From Pedobacter sp. Leaf170 (lineage in GTDB: Bacteria > Bacteroidota > Bacteroidia > Sphingobacteriales > Sphingobacteriaceae), in NCBI RefSeq assembly GCF_920984665.1, contig NZ_CAKLBP010000002.1, positions 496,001 through 560,000 of the forward strand: a stretch of DNA of 64,000 nucleotides, in the 5' to 3' direction. The position numbers were made by a program, and so were the translations under genes. Below, one piece after another: positions 1 to 7,027 of the stretch (within the stretch, counting starts at the first letter, position 1; each line of letters opens with the position of its first letter). A model generated the notes under the pieces. The model was not told the DNA's origin and did not search any database. It saw only the letters and a program-made list of their open reading frames with translations.

Positions 1-887
1 ATTGGAAAGATAGAATGATTACCATCATGGTGACGCCTTTAATTAGTTGCTCGGCTAGATTACCGGTTTACATTTTAATCATATCGCTAATCATTCCTGA
101 AAAAAGCGTTTTCGGTATTTTCAGTTTGCAAGGTTTAGCCTTAATGGCAATGTATTTGGTTGGCTTAATCGCGGCAGTTTTAGTGGCCTGGGTTTTTAAA
201 TTCATTATAAAAACCAAAGAGAGAGCTTATTTTATTATGGAATTGCCTATTTACCGCATGCCCAGGTGGAAAAATGTAATCTTCACGATGTACGAAAAAT
301 CAAAAACTTTTGTTTTTGAGGCTGGTAAAGTTATCATTGCAATTTCTATAATTTTATGGGTGCTGGCATCCTTCGGGCCGGGGAATCGCTTCGAAAATAT
401 TGACAAGAAATACGAAACAGCTTTAAACGATAGCAGTAAAAATACATCTCATATCGAAACCCTGGTTGCTACAGAAAAGCTAGAAAATTCTTATGTGGGT
501 ATTTTAGGTCATTGGATTGAGCCAGCCATTCGTCCGCTTGGTTACGATTGGAAAATCGGCATTGGTTTAATTACTTCTTTTGCTGCTCGAGAGGCTTTTG
601 TAGGTACAATGGCAACCATTTATAGTGTAGATGGCGGCGATGAAGATACATCAACCATTAGAGAACGTATGTCGGCTTCGGTTAATAATCGGACTGGTTT
701 GCCGGTTTACACATTCGCAACTGGCATATCATTAATGCTCTTCTACGCCTTTGCCATGCAATGCATGAGCACTGTGGCAATTGTTTACCGCGAAACCAAA
801 GGTTGGAAATGGCCGGTTATACAATTGGTATATATGACGGCTTTAGCTTATTTCGCAGCGCTGATTGCTTATCAATTGCTTAAATAA
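1..887 (+). CDS. feoB: FeoB ferrous iron transporter, C-terminal part (5' end outside window)
   Basis: This is the membrane permease portion of FeoB, which moves Fe2+ across the inner membrane. The open frame is already running at base 3 (W-K-D-R before the first Met at 15), so the N-terminal GTPase domain lies upstream of the window. The visible part contains the conserved gate segment SCSARLPVY around residues 10-18, then several hydrophobic membrane segments, the family-typical stretch GIGLITSFAAREAFVGTMA, and a final membrane helix ending at the stop at 885-887. The segment reading GDEDTSTIRERM is the usual cytoplasmic loop before the last helices. No partner such as feoA is visible on this side. 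The family assignment is firm; only the extent of the gene is unknown. Confidence 0.95.
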   Translation, partial: WKDRMITIMVTPLISCSARLPVYILIISLIIPEKSVFGIFSLQGLALMAMYLVGLIAAVLVAWVFKFIIKTKERAYFIMELPIYRMPRWKNVIFTMYEKSKTFVFEAGKVIIAISIILWVLASFGPGNRFENIDKKYETALNDSSKNTSHIETLVATEKLENSYVGILGHWIEPAIRPLGYDWKIGIGLITSFAAREAFVGTMATIYSVDGGDEDTSTIRERMSASVNNRTGLPVYTFATGISLMLFYAFAMQCMSTVAIVYRETKGWKWPVIQLVYMTALAYFAALIAYQLLK

Positions 888-1334
888 AAACGTATAGGTT
901 CGAAATATATTTAGAAGAGCAAATTTTTGCTTCTATTAAAGGTTTCTTCCCGCTTTCCGTTTTACGCTACCGATGGAAATCGGGATTCGTGTTCAATCAA
1001 TCGGGTCTAAATGGCTCAATATGTAATCCTATTTTTGGCTAGGCGCTTAACATACACAATTGTAAATATGCAATTTGCTATTTAATGCACGTACCATTTT
1101 TTTAAACCCGATAGGAGCGACGGCTTCCGATTAAAAATCGGAACCACAGCGTATAGCGGGACTACAGAATCAGAATAACTTCAAACTTTCTTTTCCAAAT
1201 AAGAAAGATTAAATCTCTTTGGCCTTTCAAAATACACCATAGGTTATCATATACGCTTACACGCTTAACTCTACACTTTCAACTTTTCACTCTCAACTTT
1301 ACACTTAAAACGTACAACCTATAACTTAAAACCC
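888..1334. other. Intergenic region with dispersed repeat fragments
   Basis: No coding sequence is convincing here. The stretch holds fragments of a repeat family seen elsewhere in the window: TTTAAACCCGATAG at 1101-1114 also occurs at 4967-4980, and it is followed by a small hairpin (TTCCGATT and AATCGGAA, about 1129-1147) and a distal arm ending AGCGGGACTA. The last 70 bases are a pyrimidine-rich microrepeat of the type CTTTCAACTTTNCACTC, similar in flavour to the one ahead of the HIT gene near 52850. Confidence 0.5.
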
Positions 1335-1811
1335 TTACCCTAGCTCAATCTGTCTTTTAATACTTTCTTCTAATGATATTAGAGTTTCTGTACGCTGGAT
1401 GCCATTTACTGCTTGTATTTCTTCGTTTAAAACGTGGCGTAAATGGTTGGTATCTCTGCAAATTATTTTCGCAAACATACTGTAAGCGCCGGTTGTGTAA
1501 TGAAGCTCTACAACCTCCTTAATTTTGCTTAATTGGGCAACTGCATCTTTATATTGAATACCTTTTTCAAGGTAAATACCAAGAAAGGCACAAATATCGT
1601 AGCCGGCCTTTTGTGGGTCGATGATTAAGTGAGAGCCTTTAATGATGCCCATTTCCTGCAATTTCTTCATCCTAACGTGGATTGTACCGCCGGAAACGAT
1701 TAAATCTTTTGCTATTTCTGTGTATGGTTTGGTGGCATCTTGCATTAATTGTTTTAAAATGTCGATGTCGAGGTTGTCAATTTCTAAATTGGAATTGTCT
1801 TTTTTGAGCAT
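1335..1811 (-). CDS. Lrp/AsnC family transcriptional regulator
   Basis: A 158-residue protein with the two-domain plan of Lrp/AsnC feast-famine regulators. Residues 13-62 form the winged helix-turn-helix (LDIDILKQLMQDATKPYTEIAKDL, then the recognition segment SGGTIHVRMKKL), and residues about 70-150 form the RAM ligand-binding domain (AFLGIYLEKG, VVELHYTTGAYSMFAKI). Such proteins bind DNA as dimers to octamers and usually sense an amino acid; the ligand here cannot be read. It is transcribed away from the two tRNA-like genes, with about 155 bases between its start and the first RNA. A minus-strand TAAATTTG at 1831-1838 fits a -7 element, but no good -33 box accompanies it. The family call is firm, the target set unknown. 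Confidence 0.93.
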   Translation of the reverse strand: MLKKDNSNLEIDNLDIDILKQLMQDATKPYTEIAKDLIVSGGTIHVRMKKLQEMGIIKGSHLIIDPQKAGYDICAFLGIYLEKGIQYKDAVAQLSKIKEVVELHYTTGAYSMFAKIICRDTNHLRHVLNEEIQAVNGIQRTETLISLEESIKRQIELG

Positions 1812-1884
1812 ATTTTCTGATTTTGATAAGCAAATTTAAATAAAATTATCAATATTATAAAAATAAAATTAAATGATTAAAATA

Positions 1885-1916
1885 TTTGCAAGGTATTAGA
1901 TGTTCCTTTACATTTG
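1885..1916 (+). promoter_or_regulatory. Bacteroidetes-type promoter for the tRNA-like genes
   Basis: TTTG at 1885-1888, 20 bases, then TACATTTG at 1909-1916: an exact match to the TTTG/TAnnTTTG consensus of Bacteroidetes housekeeping promoters. Start of transcription would fall near 1922. A stretch GTTCTTTAACAATTTG follows at about 1943-1958 and resembles the boxA-like leaders of stable-RNA operons in this phylum (inference). Confidence 0.75.
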
Positions 1917-1967
1917 TATTAAGCAAATAACAAAAAGGAACGTTCTTTAACAATTTGTTTAACATAC

Positions 1968-2077
1968 TGTAGGGTGGTGAAACAGGCAGACACACCTCCT
2001 TGTCTCGGTGGCGGAGAATAATGGGAAAACCAGCAATGGCTAACCACTCCTTGAAGGTTCGATTCCTTCCCCTACAG
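1968..2077 (+). tRNA. tRNA-like RNA 1: leucine-type body, GTC in anticodon loop, enlarged variable arm
   Basis: About 110 nt that fold as a cloverleaf. Acceptor TGTAGGG (1968-1974) pairs perfectly with CCCTACA (2070-2076). The D arm is GTG (1977-1979) with CAC (1991-1993), enclosing a leucine-type loop. The anticodon arm is CCTCC (1995-1999) and GGTGG (2007-2011) with one T-T mismatch, around the loop TTGTCTC, putting GTC at 2002-2004. The T arm is GAAGG (2053-2057), loop TTCGATT, CCTTC (2065-2069). The variable region (2012-2052) is far longer than in class II tRNAs: GGAG (2013-2016) pairs with CTCC (2047-2050) and encloses TGG-N5-CCA (2022-2032) and TGG-CTAA-CCA (2037-2046). The base after the acceptor is G2077; CCA is not encoded. 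A true tRNA, a tRNA mimic, or a regulatory RNA are all possible. Confidence 0.7.
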
Positions 2078-2167
2078 CACTGAAGTTGTAAGTGATAAGT
2101 TTTTAGGTTATAAGTTTCTATACTAAACTTATTGCTTAAAACGTAAAACTTATAACTTAAGTAATAA

Positions 2168-2311
2168 TGTTGGGTGGTGAAATTGGCAGACACGCCTCCT
2201 TGTCTCGGTGGTGGGGAATAATGGGACAAACGCAGTTTATTGGGTTGACCACAATTAATTTTTTGAACTGTAGCTAACTACCCCTTGAAGGTTCGACTCC
2301 TTCCCCAACAG
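2168..2311 (+). tRNA. tRNA-like RNA 2: same plan with a still longer variable arm
   Basis: About 144 nt, beginning exactly 200 bases after copy 1. Acceptor TGTTGGG (2168-2174) pairs with CCCAACA (2304-2310). The D arm (2177-2193) reads GTGAAATTGGCAGACAC, as in bacterial tRNA-Leu. The anticodon arm is identical to copy 1, with GTC at 2202-2204. The T arm is 2287-2303 with loop TTCGACT. Variable stem GGGG (2213-2216) pairs with CCCC (2281-2284). Between them lie CAGTT (2233-2237) pairing with AACTG (2266-2270), an enclosed TGG-N5-CCA (2241-2251), and TAG-CTAA-CTA (2271-2280) abutting the 3' stem strand. Compared with copy 1, pairs swap in a compensating way in the acceptor (A-T to T-A), the variable stem (A-T to G-C) and the CTAA hairpin (G-C to A-T). 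Confidence 0.7.
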
Positions 2312-2340
2312 CATTTTTTATGAATAATAAGTTAGTTAAT

Positions 2341-2374
2341 CGAGCAATCCCGGATGGGTTGCTCTTTTTCTTTT
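2341..2374 (+). terminator. Rho-independent terminator of the tRNA-like unit
   Basis: GAGCAATCC (from 2342) and GGGTTGCTC pair with one G-T wobble around a short CGGAT loop, followed by a T-rich run. It closes the transcription unit that starts at the promoter near 1900 and contains both RNA genes. Confidence 0.8.
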
Positions 2375-2404
2375 TAGAGAGAATTTTTTATAAATTAAGC
2401 CAAA

Positions 2405-2437
2405 CAAAAAAAGGAATAGATTGCTCCATTCCTTTTT
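2405..2437 (-). terminator. Terminator behind frr
   Basis: AAAAAGGAAT (2407-2416) and ATTCCTTTTT (2428-2437) form a 10-bp stem; read on the minus strand it ends in a run of seven T, about 20 bases after the frr stop. Confidence 0.75.
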
Positions 2438-2456
2438 AAATAATTTATCTTAACTA

Positions 2457-3020
2457 TTAAACGGTCATTACATCTTTTTCTTTAGCCTCGGCATGCTTAT
2501 CAACCTTGATAATATACGCATCGGTTAATTTTTGCACTTCGCCTTCGCCTGTTTTTATTTCATCATCAGAAACGCCTTCGCCTTTTAATTTCTGAATTTT
2601 AGTGTTCGCATCTTTACGAATATTACGTACCGTAATTCTTCCACGTTCGGCTTCTTCTTTAACTTTTCTAACTAAATCTTTTCTACGTTCTTCGGTTAAT
2701 GGTGGTACAACTAAACGGATAACAATACCATCATTTTGTGGATTAATACCAATATTTGCAACCTGAATTGCTTTCTCAATTGGTACTAATAATGTTTTTT
2801 CCCAAGGTTGAATAACGATTGTTCTGGCATCGGGTGTATTGATACTCGCTACTTGAGATAATGCTGTTGCCGCACCATAATAATCAACAAAAATACCATC
2901 AAGCATTCCCGCAGAAGCTTTACCAGCTCTAATTTTAGTCAATTCAGATTCACAATGATCGATAGCTTTATCCATCGAAGATTGGGCATCCATTAATTGT
3001 AATTGTATGAGTTCGTTCAT
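2457..3020 (-). CDS. frr: Ribosome recycling factor
   Basis: 187 residues, the normal length of RRF (about 185). With EF-G it splits the post-termination ribosome into subunits. The conserved core is clear: the N-terminal helix ending in ELTKIRAGKA, the segment GMLDGIFVDYYGAATALSQVASI, and the C-terminal TEERRKDLVRKVKEEAERGRITVRNIRKDAN, which includes the usual RxxVR-type helix. It lies 40 bases behind pyrH on the same strand, the common bacterial pyrH-frr order, and ends before a clear terminator at 2405-2437, so the two are probably co-transcribed. Nothing is unusual in the sequence. Confidence 0.98.
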   Translation of the reverse strand: MNELIQLQLMDAQSSMDKAIDHCESELTKIRAGKASAGMLDGIFVDYYGAATALSQVASINTPDARTIVIQPWEKTLLVPIEKAIQVANIGINPQNDGIVIRLVVPPLTEERRKDLVRKVKEEAERGRITVRNIRKDANTKIQKLKGEGVSDDEIKTGEGEVQKLTDAYIIKVDKHAEAKEKDVMTV

Positions 3021-3060
3021 AATGTGTGTATTTCTACAAAAATAATAAAATTTTTAATGG

Positions 3061-3765
3061 TTATTTTACCAGTGTACCGATTGCTTCACCATTAGCAATT
3101 TTCATAAAATTGCCGTGTTTATTCATATCAAACACAATAATTGGAACTTGGTTTTCTTCACATAAAGTAAAGGCGGTCATATCCATTACGTTTAATCCTT
3201 TTGCATAAACTTCTTTGAAAGAAATTTCGTCATATTTAGTAGCAAGCGGATCTTTCTCAGGGTCTGCAGTGTAAATGCCATCAACACGGGTTCCCTTTAA
3301 TACCGCATCTGCTTTAATTTCGATTGCCCTTAACGCTGCTGCAGAATCTGTTGTGAAGTATGGATTTCCTGTTCCTGCTCCAAAAATTACCACACGCCCT
3401 TTTTCTAAGTGACGAACAGCACGCCTGCGGATAAAAGGTTCGCAAATTTGTTCCATTTTAATTGCAGTTAGTAAACGGGTTTTTAAACCCACTTTTTCTA
3501 ATGCATCTTGCAAGGCCATTGAGTTGATAACAGTGGCTAACATACCCATATAATCGGCCTGCGCTCTGTCCATGCCGCTTTTTTCGGCGCTCAAACCTCT
3601 AAAAATATTTCCGCCACCTATTACGATTGCTATTTCTAATCCTTTATCGTGTACTGCTTTAATGTCTTCAGCGTATTGTTTAACACGCTCATTATCAATA
3701 CCGTATTGTTTATCGCCCATTAGCGATTCGCCGCTAAGCTTTAGTAGGATGCGTTTGTATTTCAT
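3061..3765 (-). CDS. pyrH: UMP kinase
   Basis: 234 residues of the amino-acid-kinase fold that phosphorylates UMP to UDP in pyrimidine synthesis. Landmarks are KLSGESLMG near the start (phosphate loop), GGGNIFRG around 50-57, the UMP-binding run [21 protein letters not shown] around 65-85, the [11 protein letters not shown] stretch around 140-150 and the [16 protein letters not shown] nucleotide-binding loop. It is followed by frr. A minus-strand TATTTTTG sits at 3771-3778, only five bases before the ATG at 3763-3765; if that is the -7 element the mRNA would start at or almost at the start codon. A -33 match is lacking, so this is tentative. Confidence 0.98.
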   Translation of the reverse strand: MKYKRILLKLSGESLMGDKQYGIDNERVKQYAEDIKAVHDKGLEIAIVIGGGNIFRGLSAEKSGMDRAQADYMGMLATVINSMALQDALEKVGLKTRLLTAIKMEQICEPFIRRRAVRHLEKGRVVIFGAGTGNPYFTTDSAAALRAIEIKADAVLKGTRVDGIYTADPEKDPLATKYDEISFKEVYAKGLNVMDMTAFTLCEENQVPIIVFDMNKHGNFMKIANGEAIGTLVK

Positions 3766-3823
3766 GACCTCAAAAATAGGATAATTGTTTTAATGTTGGA
3801 AAGTTTTAATGCTAAAGGTTTAA

Positions 3824-4909
3824 TTAAAATAATTCGCCCTTAAACACAACTTGTTTTAGGTTTAATTCATTGTCAAGAATCAATAAATCTGCAGATTTAT
3901 TAACTTCTATTTCGCCAATAAAATTATCAAGGCCAATTAGCTTGGCAGGATATTTTGTAGCCATATTTAAAGCTTCAGGCAAAGAAATATTACAATGCTC
4001 TACACAATTTTTAACCGCTTGTAACATGGTTAATGATGAGCCCGATAAGGTTCCATCTGGCATAACAAATTTATTTCCGCTTTTTACATGCTGATATGGC
4101 CCATTTGCACATTCTGTAACGGCATCGGTAATTAAAAATAATCGTTCCTTTAAAAGCTTTTTTGCAAATTTCACCACCTCAAAATCTACGTGTTGTCCAT
4201 CTACAATAATACTAGCCACTGCTTTATCGTGATTAAATACCGCAGTTGGTATTCCAGGTTCGCGGTGGTGAATAGGGCTCATTGCATTAAAAAGATGCGT
4301 TGTGGTTTGGATACCTTTATTGTATGCCTTTGTAGCTTCATCAAAAGTAGCGTTGCTATGGCCAAGTGAAACCACAACACCGTTATCTAATAAATATTGT
4401 ATAACCTCTTCATCCTGGCACTCGGGTGCAATGGTCATCATTTTGATTACGCCATCGCCAAAATCAAGTAATTCTTTAATTTCATCAAGCGTAGCCTTTC
4501 TAACAAACTCCGGAACGTGTGCACCTAAGCGCTTAGGATTTAAAAAGGGTCCTTCTAAATGCAAGCCTAAACAGTTTTTAGCTGTAGAACGATGTTCTTT
4601 AGCAACTTTAATGCATTCGTTAAAAACTTCTTTGGTGTTTGTTGCCATGCAAGCTAAAAAACCTGTTGTGCCGTTTTTTAACAATTCATTTTCCATAATG
4701 CTTAACGACTCTACATTGGGCGAAGCTGAGAATAATCTGCCCCCTGCACCATAAATCTGTAAATCGATAAAGCCTGGTACAACTAATGATTCGATTGAAT
4801 TAGATGCTGATTTTTTTATTGACACGATTTTACCATCCTGAATATTTATACTTTTCCCTTCTTGTAAAGTATTGTTCTGGTAAAATTTTGTATTGGATAG
4901 GTTTAGCAT
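3824..4909 (-). CDS. nagA: N-acetylglucosamine-6-phosphate deacetylase
   Basis: 361 residues, somewhat shorter than the usual 380-400. It removes acetate from GlcNAc-6-phosphate in amino-sugar recycling. Visible signatures are the amidohydrolase entry PGFIDLQIYGAGG (46-57, a Q where many relatives have the metal-binding H, as also in the E. coli enzyme), the metal ligand in HLEGPFL (Glu119), the two His ligands in LGHSNA (184) and THLFNAM (205), the substrate loop HHREPG, and the catalytic Asp in LITDAV (262). It stands alone on the minus strand between pyrH and the tsf operon; no nagB is next to it. The assignment is firm. Confidence 0.95.
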   Translation of the reverse strand: MLNLSNTKFYQNNTLQEGKSINIQDGKIVSIKKSASNSIESLVVPGFIDLQIYGAGGRLFSASPNVESLSIMENELLKNGTTGFLACMATNTKEVFNECIKVAKEHRSTAKNCLGLHLEGPFLNPKRLGAHVPEFVRKATLDEIKELLDFGDGVIKMMTIAPECQDEEVIQYLLDNGVVVSLGHSNATFDEATKAYNKGIQTTTHLFNAMSPIHHREPGIPTAVFNHDKAVASIIVDGQHVDFEVVKFAKKLLKERLFLITDAVTECANGPYQHVKSGNKFVMPDGTLSGSSLTMLQAVKNCVEHCNISLPEALNMATKYPAKLIGLDNFIGEIEVNKSADLLILDNELNLKQVVFKGELF

Positions 4910-5216
4910 ATCTGCTAAGGTACAAAGTTGAGGGGGGATTTTTGGTGTTTAAGCAGAAACTGTAATTTTAAACCCGATAGCGTGGAAATACTTTTTGTTG
5001 ATTTTTCATTGGAGATTGCTTCGTCGTTCTTCCTCGCCTGCCTGCGGTAGGCAGGCAATGACGGGATTTAAAGGCAGTAGCATTTTTCAAAAAGATTGGA
5101 ACAATAGCGGGGCTGAATTTCCCTAAACGTTAAATACCGTTCATTTTCTAAAAGAAAAAAGCATAAAAAAACCGCCCGGATTTGCATCGGGCGGTTTCCT
5201 ATAATTTTATAAATGC
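4910..5216. repeat. Intergenic repeat cluster between nagA and tsf
   Basis: The gap has outer arms TTTAAACCCGATAG (4967-4980) and a related right arm ending near 5125 (AATAGCGGGGCTGAATTT). Inside is a palindrome-bearing piece starting GAGATTGCTTCGTCG (about 5012), with GCCTGCC (5036-5042) pairing with GGCAGGC (5050-5056) and ending AATGACGGG. The inner part is the same family as the hairpins at 10012-10075 and 18188-18285. It carries no gene. Confidence 0.65.
5165..5200 (-). terminator. Terminator of the rplM-rpsI-rpsB-tsf operon
   Basis: AACCGCCCG and CGGGCGGTT pair around GATTTGCAT; on the minus strand the stem is followed by a run of seven T. It lies about 20 bases beyond the tsf stop. 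Confidence 0.85.
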
Positions 5217-6062
5217 TTATGCACCTAATTGAACACGTTTGAAAGCTGTTACCGTTAATCCTTTAGCAGTATTGTCTAAGAATTTACGAACGTCCATAGA
5301 ACCATCTTTAACAAACTCTTGGTTTAATAAAGTACTGTCTTTGTAGAATTTGTTTAATTTACCAGCAGCAATTTTTTCAACCATTTCTTCTGGTTTACCT
5401 TCCTGACGGATAACATCCTTAGCAATTTCAATTTCACGCTCGATAGTAGCCGGGTCAACACCGTCTTTATCAACAGCAACCGGATTCATTGCAGCAATTT
5501 GCATTGCAACATCTTTACCAGCATCAGTAATATCAGCACCGTTGGCACCTTCAAATACTACCAAAACGCCCATTTTACCGTTAGAGTGAACATAAGAAAC
5601 AACTTGCTCGCCTGTTACGTTTGCATACTCCTGGATAACGATTTTCTCACCAATTTTACCGGTTAATTCAGTAATTGTTTCAGCAACTGTACGTCCATCT
5701 TCTAAAGCAATAGCCGATAATTCTTCAGCGTTAGCAGGGTTATTTGCAACTGCAGCAGCTAAAACAGCCTGAGCTAAATTACGGAAATCTTCAACTTTAG
5801 AAACTGGTTCAGTTTCGCAAGCTAAAGCAACTAATTTACCATTAGTACCATCAGCAGAAACTTGGATTGATACCAAACCCTCGGATGTAGCATTACCTGA
5901 ACGAGCGGCAGATACTTTCTGACCTTTTTTGCGCAATAAATCAACAGCTGCTTCGAAATCGCCATTAGCTTCTACTAAAGCTTTTTTGCAATCCATCATA
6001 CCAGCACCAGTTTGTTGGCGTAGTTTATTTACATCAGCGGCAGTAATTTGTACTGTAGACAT
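5217..6062 (-). CDS. tsf: Translation elongation factor Ts
   Basis: 281 residues, typical for EF-Ts, the nucleotide exchange factor that recycles EF-Tu. The N-terminal UBA-like domain reads TAADVNKLRQQTGAGMMDCKKALVEA (7-32), followed by AVDLLRKKGQ. The core regions carry LVALACETEPVSKVEDFRNLA (usual form TDFVAxNxxF) and the later QIAAMNP segment. It is the last gene of the ribosomal operon, behind rpsB. The spacer to rpsB is not the usual few bases: it holds a 100-base palindromic repeat (6072-6172). Confidence 0.98.
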   Translation of the reverse strand: MSTVQITAADVNKLRQQTGAGMMDCKKALVEANGDFEAAVDLLRKKGQKVSAARSGNATSEGLVSIQVSADGTNGKLVALACETEPVSKVEDFRNLAQAVLAAAVANNPANAEELSAIALEDGRTVAETITELTGKIGEKIVIQEYANVTGEQVVSYVHSNGKMGVLVVFEGANGADITDAGKDVAMQIAAMNPVAVDKDGVDPATIEREIEIAKDVIRQEGKPEEMVEKIAAGKLNKFYKDSTLLNQEFVKDGSMDVRKFLDNTAKGLTVTAFKRVQLGA

Positions 6063-6071
6063 TTTATTATA

Positions 6072-6172
6072 ATTAGCCCCCCTCTTTCCCCCCTAATGGG
6101 GGGAGGAGCGAGAAGTTTATCATTATGAATTATTTGAGAGTCCTCCCTTCTGGGGAGGGTAAAGAGGGGCTA
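6072..6172. repeat. Long inverted repeat between rpsB and tsf
   Basis: The arms TAGCCCCCCTCTTTCCCCCC (6074-6093) and, on the other strand, TAGCCCCTCTTTACCCTCCCC from 6152-6172 match with few gaps. Each arm carries its own hairpin: CCCCCC-TAAT-GGGGGG at 6088-6103 and CCTCCC with GGGAGG at 6142-6158. The element fills the whole spacer inside a ribosomal-protein operon. Confidence 0.8.
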
Positions 6173-7009
6173 TTATTCCCCTTCTGTTTTAGTTTCTTCT
6201 GATGAAGATGCTTCAACTTCTGCTTCAGCTGTTTTTTTGCGTCTTGGTTCTTTAACCTCTGGCGCATCAGCTGCAGCTTTAGCCGCTACTGCTTCTTTTT
6301 CAGCCTCATCATCTTTTTCGCGTTTACGTTCATCTAAACCTTCTTCAATCGCTTTGATAATTACATCTGTAATTAAAGAGATAGATTTTGTAGCATCATC
6401 ATTCGCCGGAATTGGGAAATCAATGTTAGAAGGGTCAGAGTTTGTATCAACCATCGCAAAAGTTGGGATGTTTAATTTTAACGCTTCAGTTACAGCAATG
6501 TGTTCTTTCTTAACATCAATTAAGAATAAAGCTGCAGGTAAACGGTTTAAATCAGCAATACCACCTAAAAGTGATTCTAATTTAATACGCTCACGCTGAA
6601 TCATTAAACGCTCTTTTTTAGATAAGATAGCATAAGTACCGTCTTTAGTCATTTTATCGATGTTAGACATCTTTTTGATTGACTTACGAACTGTAGCAAA
6701 GTTAGTTAACATACCACCTAACCAACGTTCGGTTACGAAAGGCATATTTACTTTTTTAGCTTGCTCAGCTACGATTCCTTTTGCTTGTTTTTTTGTTGAA
6801 ACAAATAATACTTTACGTCCTGATTTAACGATTTGCTTAATCGCAGCCGCAGCTTCTTCAGTTTTAGTTAAAGTTTTATTTAAATCTATAATGTGAATTC
6901 CATTACGCTCCATGAAAATGTAAGGAGCCATTTTTGGATTCCATTTACGGGTAAGGTGACCAAAGTGTACACCTGCATCCAATAAGTCTTGATAAGTTGT
7001 TCTTGCCAT
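6173..7009 (-). CDS. rpsB: 30S ribosomal protein S2
   Basis: 278 residues. The S2 core is complete: MARTTYQDLLDAGVHFGHLTRKWNPKMAPYIF at the start, then GIHIIDLNKT, FVSTKKQAKGIV, ERWLGGMLTNF and the C-terminal DTNSDP and PIPANDDATKSI motifs. After residue about 228 comes a charged, alanine- and glutamate-rich tail of some 50 residues ending TKTEGE, an extension common in Bacteroidetes S2. It follows rpsI by 18 bases and precedes tsf in the usual order. Expression is likely driven from the promoter ahead of rplM. Confidence 0.98.
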   Translation of the reverse strand: MARTTYQDLLDAGVHFGHLTRKWNPKMAPYIFMERNGIHIIDLNKTLTKTEEAAAAIKQIVKSGRKVLFVSTKKQAKGIVAEQAKKVNMPFVTERWLGGMLTNFATVRKSIKKMSNIDKMTKDGTYAILSKKERLMIQRERIKLESLLGGIADLNRLPAALFLIDVKKEHIAVTEALKLNIPTFAMVDTNSDPSNIDFPIPANDDATKSISLITDVIIKAIEEGLDERKREKDDEAEKEAVAAKAAADAPEVKEPRRKKTAEAEVEASSSEETKTEGE

Positions 7010-7027
7010 TGTCTTTGCCTCCTGTGA

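Noticed and set aside
1855..2229. Minus-strand open frame of 124 codons across the tRNA-like genes
   Set aside because: It runs through both the promoter and the structured RNAs and has no protein-like composition; the frame is a by-product of the repeated RNA sequence.
1968..2311. Annotating the two RNAs as ordinary tRNA-Leu
   Set aside because: The D arm fits, but no leucine anticodon can be placed in the loop, the discriminator is G rather than A, and the variable arm is too long.
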